DNA from: Liolophura sinensis
Taxonomy: Eukaryota > Mollusca > Polyplacophora > Chitonida > Chitonidae
Length of the DNA: 64,000 nucleotides
Assembly: GCF_032854445.1 (NCBI RefSeq)
Contig: NC_088307.1
Coordinates: 28,614,484 to 28,678,483 of the forward strand
Reading direction: 5' to 3'
This document shows, piece by piece, positions 54,901 through 59,656 of this stretch. Under the pieces are notes generated by a model. It saw only the letters and a list, made by a program, of their open reading frames with translations. It had not been told where the DNA came from and did not search any database. The stretch's first letter is position 1. Each line of letters begins with the position of its first letter. A program made the translations under genes and the position numbers.

Positions 54901-57900
54901 AAATGAAAGAGTTGACCAACCAAATCCTTACAAATCATAATCTCACCATATCTGTGACTTTTTTCTTAGGTTCACCTGTGCACACATCCCTGAGTTTCAA
55001 ATGGAAGAGTTGACCAACCAAATCCTTACAAACCATAATCTCACCATATCTGTGACGTTTTTCTTAGGTTCACCTGTGCACACATCCCTGAGTTTCAAAT
55101 GGAAGAGTTGACCAACCAAATCCTTACAAACCATATTCTCACCATATCTGTCACTTTTTTCTTAGGTTCACCTGTGCACACATCCATGAGTTTTAAATGG
55201 AAGAGTTGACCAACCAAATCCTTACAAACCATAATCTCACCATATCTGTGACTTTTTTCTTAGGTTCACCTGTGCACACATCCCTGAGTTTCAAATGGAA
55301 GAGTTGACCAACCAAATCCTTACAAACCATAATCTCACCATATCTGTGACGTTTTTCTTAGGTTCACCTGTGCACACATCCCTGAGTTTCAAATGGAAGA
55401 GTTGACCAACCAAATCCTTACAAACCATATTCTCACCATATCTGTCACTTTTTTCTTAGGTTCACCTGTGCACACATCCATGAGTTTTAAATGGAAGAGT
55501 TGACCAACCAAATCCTTACAAACCATAATCTCACCATATCTGTGACTTTTTTCTTAGGTTCACCTGTGCACACATCCCTGAGTTTCAAATGGAAGAGTTG
55601 ACCAACAAAATCCTTACAAACTTATCTCACCATATCTGCGACTTTTTTCTTAGGTTCACCTGTGCACACATCCCTGAGTTTCAAATGAAAGAGTTGACCC
55701 ACCAAATCCTTACAAACCATAATCTCACCATATCTGCGACTTTTTTCTTAGGTTCACCTGTGCACACATCCCTGAGTTTCAAATGGAAGAGTTGACCAAC
55801 CAAATCCTTACAAACCATAATCTCACCATATCTGTCACTTTTTTCTTAGGTTCACCTGTGCACACATCCCTGAGTTTTAAATGGAACAGTTGACCAACCA
55901 AATCTTTACAAACCATAATCTCACCATATCTGTGACTTTTTCCTGTGCACACATCCCTGAGTTTTAAATGGAAGAGTTGACCAACCAAATCCTTACAAAC
56001 CATAATCTCACCATATCTGTCACTTTTTTCTTAGGTTCACCTGTGCACACATCCCTGAGTTTTAAATGGAACAGTTGACCAACCAAATCCTTACAAACCA
56101 TATTCTCACCATATCTGTGACTTTTTTCTTAGGTTCACCTGTGCACACATCCCTGAGTTTCAAATGGAAGAATAATCCTTAGAAGTCATGGGCCAGGTTC
56201 ATGAAGCTTACTTAGTGTCACGTTAGCCTTAGCTAAGTGCACTTTATACCTCTATAACATATGTTGCCATGGTAGTTAAGCGCTTATTTGGCTAAGTGAG
56301 CTTCATTAAACCTGCCCCGTAATCTTACTTTATCTGCAACCTTTTTCTTCGTCTCGCCCGTGTAAGCCTCCACAAGTTTCAGATGGTAAAGCTGTCGCAC
56401 CAGAGAAAGGGCACAGGATTTTGATGCCATCTGTTTGTTAGACCCATGTTCACGACCTTTAATTGCTGTGGATGACAGTTATGGATTTATTACATTATTC
56501 TGTATTACTAACTCCACACTCAAGAGCTTTTCACTTCTACAATGGACATCAGTTTTATAAGGGGAGGGAACTGGAAAGCTCGGGGTTAACCTCTGACCTT
56601 GGGTAGAGAAGAACAACACTGCCTCCAGTGATGTACAGAATAATGTACATGTACCTACGCCTTCCATCAAAGTGGATGAAATACAAGAGTGGAAAACATA
56701 ACAATGATACCAAAATTAGATGAAAGAGAACTCATCTGCAAATATGGTCTTTATTCTATTTATTTATTTTTTTCTTTCAGGAGAAAAGGGTATTTCAAAA
56801 TATTTTTGTATGCAGGGTATTTGGGATCACATCTTTGTATATATCACATGTGACACATGTCTAATACATTTATTTTAATGTAAATTTATTGTTTATATAC
56901 AAACACATGCATTTAATCTGATCAAATTATGATTATGTTTTCTTCACCTTTATCTATAATGATCATATTATTTGGTCACTGTTTACCATTTTTCTTGATT
57001 CTTTTGATTTAAGAAAGACGTTTTTATGCAAACTGGGATGACAACCTCCCTGTATATGTATTGCACAAATCTAATGCTTCCATTTATTTATTTGTCTGAT
57101 GTTTTACATCGAATATTATTATTATTATATTAAATATTACTCAATAATAATCTACTCATACGACGATGGACTACATTATGGTGGAAGGAAACCAGGCATT
57201 ATTACAGCAAAAGTAATATTTTATGACCCTTATTTGCCTATAAACGTAAATCTGTTTCTCTTTTTATTTTCGCTGGAAAGGGAAAAGGTGTAAAGGTTAG
57301 GGACAAATATAGTATTTAACTGTATGGACACATTTTTCGAATACAATCATATGGAACATGGGTGTTTCCGTTGGCTTTAAGAGAGCAGACACTTGCACAT
57401 TTCAAAATGCACTCAACATGTTGGAAGACATCTCCAACACCACCAACATGTTTTGCATCAACAAATTTGAAAATAAAGGCCCAATGAGCATTTTTAAACT
57501 CTTATTCATCCATTCACATATTATTTTACTTTTTTGATTGTATACCGACCCATTCATTTACCCATCCATATCTCCAATCACGTCCTTATTTATTTCTACA
57601 GTCATTTACTCAATCAATTTCCTATTCATTTCTAGTCATTTACCCAATCACTTTCCTATTCAATTCCACAGTCATTTACTCAATCACTCCCTATTCATTT
57701 CTACAGTCATTTACTCAATTATTTCCCATTTCATTTCTAGTCATTTACTCAATCACTTTCCTATTCAATTCCACAATCATTTACTCAATCACTTTCCTAT
57801 TCAATTCCACAATCATTTACTCAATCACTTTCCTAATCATTTCAACAGTCATTTACTCAATCACTTTCCTAATCATTTCCAAAGTCATTTACTCAATAAT

Positions 57901-58921
57901 ATCCCTATTCATTTCCAGTCATTTACTCAGTCACTTTCCTATTCATTTCTACAGTCATTTACTCAATCACGTCCCTATTCATTTCTACAGTCATTTACTC
58001 AATCACTTTCCTATTCATTTCTACAGTCATTTACTCAATCACTCCCTATTCATTTCCACAATCATTTACTCAATCACGTCCCTATTCATTTCCACAGTCA
58101 TTTACTCAATCACGTCCCTATTCATTTCCAGTCATTTACTCAGTCACTTTCCTATTCATTTCTACAGTCATTTACTCAATCACGTCCCTATTCATTTCTA
58201 CAGTCATTTACTCAATCACGTCCCTATTCATTTCCAGTCATTTACTCAGTCACTTTCCTATTCATTTCTACAGTCATTTACTCAATCACGTCCCTATTCA
58301 TTTCTACAGTCATTTACTCAATCACGTCCCTATTCATTTCCACAGTCATTTACTCAATCACTCCCTATTCATTTCCACAATCATTTACTCAATCACGTCC
58401 CTATTCATTTCCACAGTCATTTACTCAATAACATCCCTATTCATTTCCACAGTCATTTACTCAATCACTTTCCTATTCAATTCCACAATCATTTACTCAA
58501 TCACGTCCCTATTCATTTCTACAGTCATTTACTCAATCACTTCTCTATTCATTTCTACAGTCATTTACTCAATCACGTCCCTATTCATTTCTACAGTCAT
58601 TTACTCAATCACTTTCCTATTCAATTCCACAGTCATTTACTCAGTCACTCCCCTAGTTATTTCCAAAGTCATTTACCCATAAATTTCACAACTCATTTCC
58701 AATCATTTTTCTCTCCACTGAACCATACATTGTTCCGGATATTTATCCACACACCCACTTGCCCATACATACCAATTTTGGACTCGCATGACTGAATGCC
58801 CTAAAGAGTTAAATCCCAAAAGTGTCATAAGTTTATTTGTGGTTGTAAAACTTGTACAGCTTTTGACTGCTTACTTTTCTGGAGTTTCCTGATGTGGACA
58901 TCCATCTCTGCAATAAAACTC
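12617..58921 (-). CDS. DHX9: DHX9 / RNA helicase A, ATP-dependent RNA helicase (3' 25 exons, gene overview)
   Basis: Twenty-five minus-strand exons total 3198 bases, about 1066 codons, close to the length of human DHX9 from the same point in dsRBD2 (about 1063 of 1270 residues, from memory). Order of parts: second half of dsRBD2, the WSPP..NWNPW linker, DEAH/RHA core with Walker [23 protein letters not shown], motif IV LIFLPGW, motif V TNIAETS, motif [10 protein letters not shown], then HA2, the OB-fold ([22 protein letters not shown]), and a Gly/Arg/Tyr RGG tail. Known role of the family: nuclear NTP-driven unwinding of dsRNA, RNA/DNA hybrids and R-loops, transcription and RNA processing. 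All core catalytic motifs are present. The 5' exons (start, dsRBD1) lie outside the window. One junction (36634/30685) is a nucleotide out of phase. Confidence 0.96.
12960..14248 (-). other. DHX9 last intron, containing a D2 SINE
   Basis: AT-rich intron. The only structure seen is the dispersed repeat at 13414-13745. Confidence 0.7.
13414..13745 (+). repeat. Dispersed SINE-like repeat, family D2 (best copy)
   Basis: It opens GAGTGCTTGGGGTTTAATG, contains CAGTCATATGACGACGAAGG and CTGCTTCACTGAGACGAC, and ends in a degenerate tRNA-like segment (GGATTGATCCTGGATCTAG) consistent with a minus-oriented pol III head. From memory it matches a repeat common in bivalve genomes. Confidence 0.65.
14249..14458 (-). 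CDS. DHX9: DHX9 exon: end of OB/C-terminal domain before the RGG tail
   Basis: Acceptor CATTTGACAG|G and donor AAAGAG|GTATGT; 210 bases. Translation begins [20 protein letters not shown] and continues [11 protein letters not shown], matching the RHA family segment after the OB fold. Both split codons (Trp upstream, Arg downstream) close correctly. Confidence 0.93.
14740..14890 (-). repeat. Dispersed repeat D1, minus copy
   Basis: On + the fragment reads CCCACCATAATGCTGGTCGC then GGAAATATTCTTGAG and GGCGTAAAACACCAATCAAA, followed by an AAAT tail. This is the inverted D1 3' half. Confidence 0.65.
15183..15298 (-). CDS. DHX9: DHX9 exon: OB-fold strand region
   Basis: Acceptor GCCTCACAG|ATCC and donor ACAAATG|GTATGTG; 116 bases. 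Encodes [20 protein letters not shown] and [19 protein letters not shown], the conserved VTPLQLLLF segment of RHA proteins. Confidence 0.95.
15839..16006 (-). CDS. DHX9: DHX9 exon whose 5' half seeded the 122-bp array
   Basis: Acceptor CTGTTTGTCAG|GTAATC and donor GGAAAAG|GTGAGT; 168 bases, phase 0 at both ends. Encodes [20 protein letters not shown] then [16 protein letters not shown] and [12 protein letters not shown]. Its acceptor and first ~54 bases are the parent sequence of the adjacent upstream array, so the exon edge abuts the minisatellite directly. The true exon continues GAAAAGCGTAAGG, whereas the array units continue GAAGAGTAG. Confidence 0.95.
15960..19990 (-). repeat. 122-bp minisatellite, about 33 copies of a splice acceptor plus exon start
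   Basis: It fills the DHX9 intron between exons 20108-20206 and 15839-16006. Read on the transcribed (minus) strand, each unit has ATCTGTYTGTCAG|GTAATC, then a copy of the downstream exon's first ~54 bases ([11 protein letters not shown] or S, NVCYHQE), then GAG TAG (in-frame stop) and ~65 intron-like bases. Units are 122 bp, with 119-bp variants lacking one CCA/GGT triplet. AG is intact in every unit I read. The 61-64 aa ORFs seen on both strands are artefacts of the array. Confidence 0.95.
20108..20206 (-). CDS. DHX9: DHX9 exon: HA2/OB junction
   Basis: Acceptor CTCTTCCAG|TACC and donor GGATGTG|GTAAGT; exactly 33 codons in phase 0. Encodes [20 protein letters not shown] and [13 protein letters not shown], matching the RHA segment before the NVCYH motif. 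Confidence 0.94.
20405..21950 (-). repeat. ~123-bp minisatellite, about 12.5 copies of an exon 3' end plus donor
   Basis: Units of 122-124 bp immediately downstream (in transcript sense) of exon 21902-21986. Each carries a copy of that exon's last ~42 bases ([12 protein letters not shown]) and then the donor position. In the units at about 20420, 21650 and 21775 the junction reads GCTAAG|GTAACTG as in the true exon. In the intervening units (20540 to about 21535) it reads GCTAAG|ATAACTG. Confidence 0.93.
21902..21986 (-). CDS. DHX9: DHX9 exon: HA2 region, parent of the donor array
   Basis: Acceptor CATCTGACAG|AGCC and donor GGCTAAG|GTAACT; 85 bases. Encodes [19 protein letters not shown] then TLRMTCEAK, matching the RHA 'EEAE..FCEHK....TLRMTWEAK' segment. 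The first base completes the Arg codon from the exon at 22678. Confidence 0.95.
22678..22845 (-). CDS. DHX9: DHX9 exon: HA2 domain
   Basis: Acceptor TGTTATCAG|TGTG and donor AAGCCAG|GTAAAG; 168 bases. Encodes [19 protein letters not shown] and further downstream [17 protein letters not shown], classic HA2 motifs of DEAH helicases. Confidence 0.96.
23060..23420 (+). repeat. ~115-bp tandem repeat, 3 copies
   Basis: GTGCACACCTGCAAGTGATA recurs at about 23078, 23193 and 23308 with the TCACTGATGATTTCTTGTT tail. It is intronic and not related to a DHX9 exon that I can see. Confidence 0.8.
23455..25028 (-). repeat. 56-bp minisatellite, about 28 copies
   Basis: Units of CACCTGGTGGTCAGAAGGAA followed by CCTACCTCACTCACTAAGC and TACACATGTCCCTTGTG fill the middle of a DHX9 intron. 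I find no match to a neighbouring exon. The minus strand has donor-like CCAG|GTGCAC and GAG|GTAGGT in many units. Confidence 0.9.
25762..25873 (-). CDS. DHX9: DHX9 exon: winged-helix/HA2 start
   Basis: Acceptor CCATTGTAG|ACATG and donor GTTTCG|GTGAGA; 112 bases. Encodes [20 protein letters not shown] and [16 protein letters not shown], the conserved LTPLGR.LA..P..PR.GKM motif. Its ends close the Asp and Arg codons of its neighbours. Confidence 0.95.
25874..26516 (-). other. DHX9 intron without visible structure
   Basis: AT-rich; no tandem array or recognisable dispersed repeat. Confidence 0.5.
26517..26677 (-). CDS. DHX9: DHX9 exon: post-motif VI winged-helix region
   Basis: Acceptor CCATTTTCAG|TCTAG and donor CTCAAGG|GTACAT; 161 bases. 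Encodes [20 protein letters not shown], then [20 protein letters not shown] and [13 protein letters not shown]. Confidence 0.95.
26940..27690 (-). repeat. ~26-bp minisatellite, about 29 units
   Basis: CACCTTTTGCCAGGTGTAAA plus CCACC units with GCTG/GGTG and CCATCC/CCACCC variants. All three minus frames remain open for 260-315 codons, which is a property of the repeat. The minus strand repeats AAAAG|GTGGGT. Confidence 0.88.
28255..28407 (-). CDS. DHX9: DHX9 exon: helicase motif VI
   Basis: Acceptor TCTCTTCAG|AGC and donor TTGAGGC|GTAAGT; 153 bases. Encodes [20 protein letters not shown], then [18 protein letters not shown] and [20 protein letters not shown] is motif VI with the arginine fingers of the second RecA domain. 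Confidence 0.97.
28408..29090 (-). other. DHX9 intron without visible structure
   Basis: Unique-looking AT-rich DNA; short ORFs only. Confidence 0.5.
29095..29560 (+). repeat. Irregular tandem repeat of ~30-60 bp units
   Basis: GTTCTGGTCAGTCTGACATC / TATCTGACA blocks alternate with GAGATCTATCTAACAG blocks. The array ends about 20 bases from the donor of the exon at 29584-29657. Confidence 0.8.
29584..29657 (-). CDS. DHX9: DHX9 exon: helicase motif V
   Basis: Acceptor TGTTTTCAG|ATC and donor CCTGCAA|GTGAGT; 74 bases. Encodes [19 protein letters not shown] then VIDSC, with motif V TNIAETS. Confidence 0.96.
29768..30056 (-). repeat. tRNA-derived SINE, minus orientation (D2-related)
   Basis: Read on the minus strand, the head 30056-30000 has TAATGGTTAGAGCGTCCG (A box) and GGGATCAAACCC (B box), then a body with GGCCTGATGTCAC and GTGGCGGCAGCAC. 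The copy at 45752-46020 shares the same head and body. Confidence 0.7.
30592..30685 (-). CDS. DHX9: DHX9 exon: second RecA domain
   Basis: Acceptor TTGTTGTAG|GTGG and donor GACCAAG|GTAGAT; 94 bases. Encodes [20 protein letters not shown] and [11 protein letters not shown], matching [10 protein letters not shown] of RHA. The 3' phase fits the next exon. The 5' phase does not fit the preceding exon (one base short). Confidence 0.93.
30780..31605 (+). repeat. 47-bp minisatellite, about 17 copies
   Basis: Units ACTCATGGATCAACAGTGCC plus CTCTATAAAAGGGGAGCAAA and TCCTGTA. CTATAAAAGG is TATA-box-like in most units. The array lies in the intron between exons 36634 and 30685. Confidence 0.9.
31880..32255 (+). 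repeat. ~124-bp tandem repeat, 3 copies
   Basis: Blocks with AGAGCACRTAACGTTACATG, GGTATTACATTGCCATGTAG and TTGTGAAACAGGC recur about every 124 bases. Confidence 0.75.
32590..33315 (+). repeat. 36-bp minisatellite derived from a dispersed-repeat edge
   Basis: Units CTGGATACATGTACATGCCC plus TAATTCCTCAACTCTG, with inserted CATGGATGCTGGATA blocks. TAATTCCTCAAC matches the edge of the dispersed element at 33305-33420 and at 45612-45740, so the array appears to have expanded from that edge. Confidence 0.85.
33535..36605 (-). repeat. 72-bp minisatellite, about 42 copies
   Basis: Units GGGCACAATAAGCCCCACGT, ACCAAGTGTTAGGTATGAAA, ACAGCCATCAGTCACACAGG. The array begins about 15 bases inside the intron after the donor of exon 36634-36748. 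The + strand reads as a 24-residue repeat in long ORFs, again because the period is a multiple of three. The minus strand repeats CTTG|GTACGTGG. Confidence 0.93.
36634..36748 (-). CDS. DHX9: DHX9 exon: helicase motif IV
   Basis: Acceptor TTTTCCAG|TCG and donor CCTTTG|GTGAGA; 115 bases. Encodes [20 protein letters not shown] then [18 protein letters not shown], with the LIFLPGW motif. It ends one base into a Gly codon, whereas the next recognised exon supplies only one further base. Confidence 0.95.
36749..37547 (-). other. DHX9 intron with a D1 fragment
   Basis: AT-rich intron; a minus D1 copy at 37236-37350 (AGAAATATTCATGAG..GCGTAAAACACCAATCAAG on +). Confidence 0.6.
37548..37646 (-). CDS. 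DHX9: DHX9 exon: between RecA domains
   Basis: Acceptor TATCCTCAG|AAA and donor CATTCAG|GTATTT; 33 codons in phase 0. Encodes [19 protein letters not shown] and [14 protein letters not shown], matching RHA 'NCN....Y...T...M..L.EKE..FELI'. Confidence 0.93.
37647..38122 (-). other. DHX9 intron without visible array
   Basis: AT-rich; several TTAGC / CTTAACT motifs around 37985-38110, no clear repeat unit. Confidence 0.5.
38123..38232 (-). CDS. DHX9: DHX9 exon: charged linker after RecA1
   Basis: Acceptor GTTTGTAG|AGTAC and donor GAGGAG|GTGAGC; 110 bases. Encodes [20 protein letters not shown] and [16 protein letters not shown]. The basic-acidic run corresponds to the Lys/Asp-rich linker of human DHX9. 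Confidence 0.95.
38590..38730 (-). repeat. tRNA-like SINE head fragment
   Basis: On the minus strand GTGGTCTGGCTATAACAGG resembles an A-box head and GGTTCAAACC (38659-38668) is a B box, about 45 bases apart. It lies inside a DHX9 intron. Confidence 0.5.
38881..39037 (-). CDS. DHX9: DHX9 exon: helicase motif III (SAT)
   Basis: Acceptor TTTTTGCAG|ACTG and donor GTGCAAG|GTTAGA; 157 bases. Encodes [20 protein letters not shown] then [16 protein letters not shown] and [14 protein letters not shown] follows the DEIH exon at the expected spacing. Confidence 0.97.
39095..39735 (+). repeat. ~23-bp CA-rich minisatellite
   Basis: AGCTCACCACAGCCACACCA / CA units with ATC and AAG variants, about 27 units, in the intron between the DEIH and SAT exons. 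Confidence 0.85.
39801..39883 (-). CDS. DHX9: DHX9 exon: DEIH box (motif II)
   Basis: Acceptor GTTTTCAG|GAAC and donor TCTCAAT|GTAGGT; 83 bases. Encodes [20 protein letters not shown] followed by IHERDLN. The first two bases complete the Gly codon of the CTVG motif at the previous exon end. Confidence 0.97.
40058..40260 (+). repeat. Dispersed repeat D1
   Basis: GAATATTTCACTTGTACAATG, CCAGCATTATGGTGGGAGGC and AGAGGAAGCCAGCATGAGCC are diagnostic of the family. Confidence 0.7.
40520..42250 (-). repeat. 51-bp minisatellite, about 34 copies of an exon end plus donor
   Basis: On the minus strand each unit reads ACCTTATGGGGCAATCCTC, TACTGTACCGTAG|GTGAGT, CTATCTTCCCCAG. This is the last part of exon 42204-42345 including its donor. 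The first nine units from the exon (42244 down to about 41760) stay in the exon's reading frame as (S)[16 protein letters not shown] repeats, ending at a stop near 41755. Units farther away (40520-41750) are more diverged ([15 protein letters not shown] type). Confidence 0.95.
42204..42345 (-). CDS. DHX9: DHX9 exon: motifs Ia/Ib, parent of the 51-bp array
   Basis: Acceptor TATTCACAG|CCAA and the first available donor ACCGTAG|GTGAGT; 142 bases. Encodes [20 protein letters not shown], then [20 protein letters not shown] and AILYCTVG. I chose the first donor because it gives the RHA-like join [11 protein letters not shown] without insertion. Identical donors follow every 51 bases, in frame. Confidence 0.93.
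42764..42835 (-). CDS. DHX9: DHX9 exon: after Walker A
   Basis: Acceptor TCTCCAG|GTGCC and donor GACTCAG|GTAGAC; 24 codons in phase 0: [20 protein letters not shown] then VVTQ. Confidence 0.96.
42836..43188 (-). other. DHX9 intron, no structure seen
   Basis: Short AT-rich intron. Confidence 0.6.
43189..43308 (-). CDS. DHX9: DHX9 exon: Walker A (motif I)
   Basis: Acceptor TTTACTAG|ATGATG and donor CTACACAG|GTAACT; 40 codons in phase 0. Encodes [20 protein letters not shown] then [20 protein letters not shown], with GETGCGKT as the P-loop. Confidence 0.97.
43465..43635 (+). repeat. 46-bp tandem repeat, about 3.5 copies
   Basis: GCCAAGCCAGCCAAGTCAGA, TGCTTGGGCCAAATGCCAGG, CCAGAT repeats. Confidence 0.85.
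44017..44036 (+). repeat. G homopolymer near a donor
   Basis: About 18 consecutive G on the + strand, C on the transcribed strand, about 30 bases into the intron after exon 44065-44142. It is preceded by an A-run. Confidence 0.8.
44065..44142 (-). CDS. DHX9: DHX9 exon: minimal transactivation/linker helix
   Basis: Acceptor TTGTAACAG|GCC and donor TCAGAAG|GTAAGT; 26 codons in phase 0: [20 protein letters not shown] then DPELQK, matching 'EQISMDLKNEL' of human DHX9. Confidence 0.95.
44735..45260 (+). repeat. Irregular short tandem repeat in an intron
   Basis: ATCTCACCATTTTCAGCTTG / TATCTTGT units of about 22-44 bases. On the transcribed strand the same units read AAAATG|GTGAGAT, a donor-like string. 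Confidence 0.8.
45327..45491 (-). CDS. DHX9: DHX9 exon: NWNPW linker
   Basis: Acceptor CTCACCACAG|CCG and donor GGCTGTG|GTAAGT; 55 codons in phase 0. Encodes [20 protein letters not shown] and [26 protein letters not shown], the hallmark [19 protein letters not shown] linker of RHA between dsRBD2 and the helicase core. Confidence 0.97.
45605..45745 (-). repeat. Dispersed repeat fragment (CCTAATTCCTCAACC edge)
   Basis: It shares TTCCTCAACCTTTTCA, GAAGACAAAACTACATT and GGGCTCCACAAAAAGTATA with 33305-33425. A shorter relative occurs at about 59072. Confidence 0.6.
45752..46020 (-). repeat. tRNA-derived SINE, minus orientation (D2-related)
   Basis: The minus-strand head GGTCTGGGCTTCTGCCTCG and GGGATCAAACCC mirrors the copy at 29768-30056, and the bodies share TGGCGGCAGCACTTTGGC. 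Confidence 0.65.
46184..46273 (-). CDS. DHX9: DHX9 exon: after dsRBD2
   Basis: Acceptor TTATGTTTCCAG|GTTCC and donor GTCAGTAAG|GTAACA; 30 codons in phase 0: [20 protein letters not shown] then [10 protein letters not shown]. It joins KKKVADK of the dsRBD2 exon. Confidence 0.93.
46320..49195 (-). repeat. 42-bp minisatellite, about 68 acceptor-like units
   Basis: It starts about 50 bases upstream (transcript sense) of the acceptor of exon 46184-46273. The minus-strand unit is ATCCTGATGGTTTATGTTTT, CCAG|TTTCCTGACC, ACTTTTAT. The core TTTATGTTT(T)CCAG equals the true acceptor context. The period is 14 codons, so ORFs of 470-594 codons run through it on both strands; none has coding support. Confidence 0.93.
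49196..49800 (+). repeat. ~77-bp compound repeat, about 8 copies
   Basis: The 42-bp sequence is interleaved with GTTAGGGAAGACGGCAAGAT and AAATCATCAAAAAGTAAAAG, forming a longer higher-order unit at the edge of the 42-bp array. Confidence 0.88.
49840..56175 (-). repeat. 98-bp minisatellite, about 64 partial copies of the dsRBD2 exon with donor
   Basis: The minus-strand unit encodes [25 protein letters not shown], aligning with [25 protein letters not shown] of exon 56329-56465. The donor position follows as GATATG|GTGAGATTA (true exon GATAAA|GTAAGATTA). Because 98 is not a multiple of three, only one or two units stay open in any frame. Identical multi-unit blocks (for example 50600-52900 compared with 53620-55500) show segmental re-duplication. 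It contains an assembly gap. Confidence 0.95.
51162..51361. other. Assembly gap (200 N)
   Basis: A run of N of exactly 200 bases inside the 98-bp array, likely a placeholder, so the true array length is unknown. Confidence 0.99.
56190..56318. mobile_element. Short inverted-repeat element (MITE-like)
   Basis: The left end GGGCCAGGTTCATGAAGCTT ACTTAG and the right end, read in reverse complement, GGGGCAGGTTTAATGAAGCT CACTTAG form imperfect ~26-bp terminal inverted repeats around a 129-bp element. It starts about 9 bases into the intron after the dsRBD2 exon donor (56329), between that exon and the 98-bp array. Confidence 0.65.
56329..56465 (-). CDS. DHX9: DHX9 exon: dsRBD2 C-terminal half, parent of the 98-bp array
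   Basis: Acceptor CATCCACAG|CAATT and donor GCAGATAAA|GTAAGA; 137 bases. Encodes [20 protein letters not shown] then [33 protein letters not shown]...[12 protein letters not shown] is the RNA-contacting loop and helix 2 of dsRBD2. Confidence 0.96.
56466..58874 (-). other. DHX9 intron within dsRBD2
   Basis: Contains D1-like fragments at 56487-56600 and 57075-57200, an array at 57590-58680, and AT-rich sequence otherwise. Confidence 0.6.
57590..58680 (+). repeat. ~36-bp minisatellite, about 30 copies
   Basis: CAGTCATTTACTCAATCACG, TCCCTATTCATTTCYA units with CTTTC and CTCCC variants; it opens a 297-codon frame that I reject as coding. Confidence 0.9.
58875..58921 (-). CDS. DHX9: DHX9 exon: dsRBD2 beta strand (most 5' recognised exon)
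   Basis: Acceptor GTTTTTAG|GAGT and donor CCAGAAAA|GTAAGC; 47 bases. Encodes [15 protein letters not shown] with an Arg codon completed by its first base, matching NRSFIAEM....K of human dsRBD2. It joins the next exon in phase (Thr). Confidence 0.88.
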
Positions 58922-59580
58922 CTAAAAACACACAAACCAGAACATTCGCATTATATTTGACTTGCAGAATTAGCCTTTCTTTGATGTGAAAGGTTAAACT
59001 TTTAGGTCAAATTTCGCACATTTTTATCTTTTAAAATCAGTTGAATGTAGCTCTATTTTTGAAAGCTCAGTTACCCCAATTCTTCGACCTTTTCAAATGC
59101 CCCTGGAACCAATATTCTGAAACATTCTGAGAGAACTATGGGGTGTAGGGAAATAATTTACATGGTTGATGAAGCTTGCATCTTTAATGGCACAAGCCAA
59201 TCAATTTTAATGTCATTTTCAGAATAATTGTATGCATAAATTCCACTCAAAACAAAAAAGGTTTTTAGTGGTTGAAAAGGTTGAAGATTTACTGTAGGTA
59301 TAAATGTAGCTATGAGAAGGCCTACAATGTTACAATATATGAAAACTTAAATACATACACGCACATCAAATATCAGCTGCAACAGAAAAACTTCAATCCC
59401 ATTATTTTAAATAGGAACACAGTTGTGGATACACACAACACCACCGGCTGACATTCTCCTGTCAGGAACACTGTCAGGGACAAAACTGCACGACAAGAGT
59501 CCCTACGTTTTTCCCTGTGAAAGTGAAAGCCTACAACATGAACAACTTGCCTGGTTCCGGAATTATCAGCAATGTCTTAC

Positions 59581-59656
59581 CTGTCAGGATGGTTGCAAAG
59601 CGTCGTTACAAGCACCAGTTCAGCACCCAGGGGCAATGATAGGGTAGGGGAGACAA
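59581..59656 (-). CDS. Possible upstream DHX9 exon (weak)
   Basis: A strong donor (CCTGACAG|GTAAGA) follows an open frame ending NHPDR in the phase required by exon 58875-58921, and GGCACAG|TTG could be its acceptor. The translated sequence (GAELVLVTTLCNHPDR) does not resemble the dsRBD2 beginning or its expected GPDHNR motif, so I rate it low. Confidence 0.2.

Noticed and set aside
49840-56175. Plus-strand acceptor-like TTTTTTCTTAG|GTTC in every 98-bp unit
   Set aside because: It is the antisense of the Lys-codon run in the copied exon; no + strand gene is present here.
57538-58431. 297-codon + strand ORF
   Set aside because: 36-bp minisatellite with no codon-level structure.
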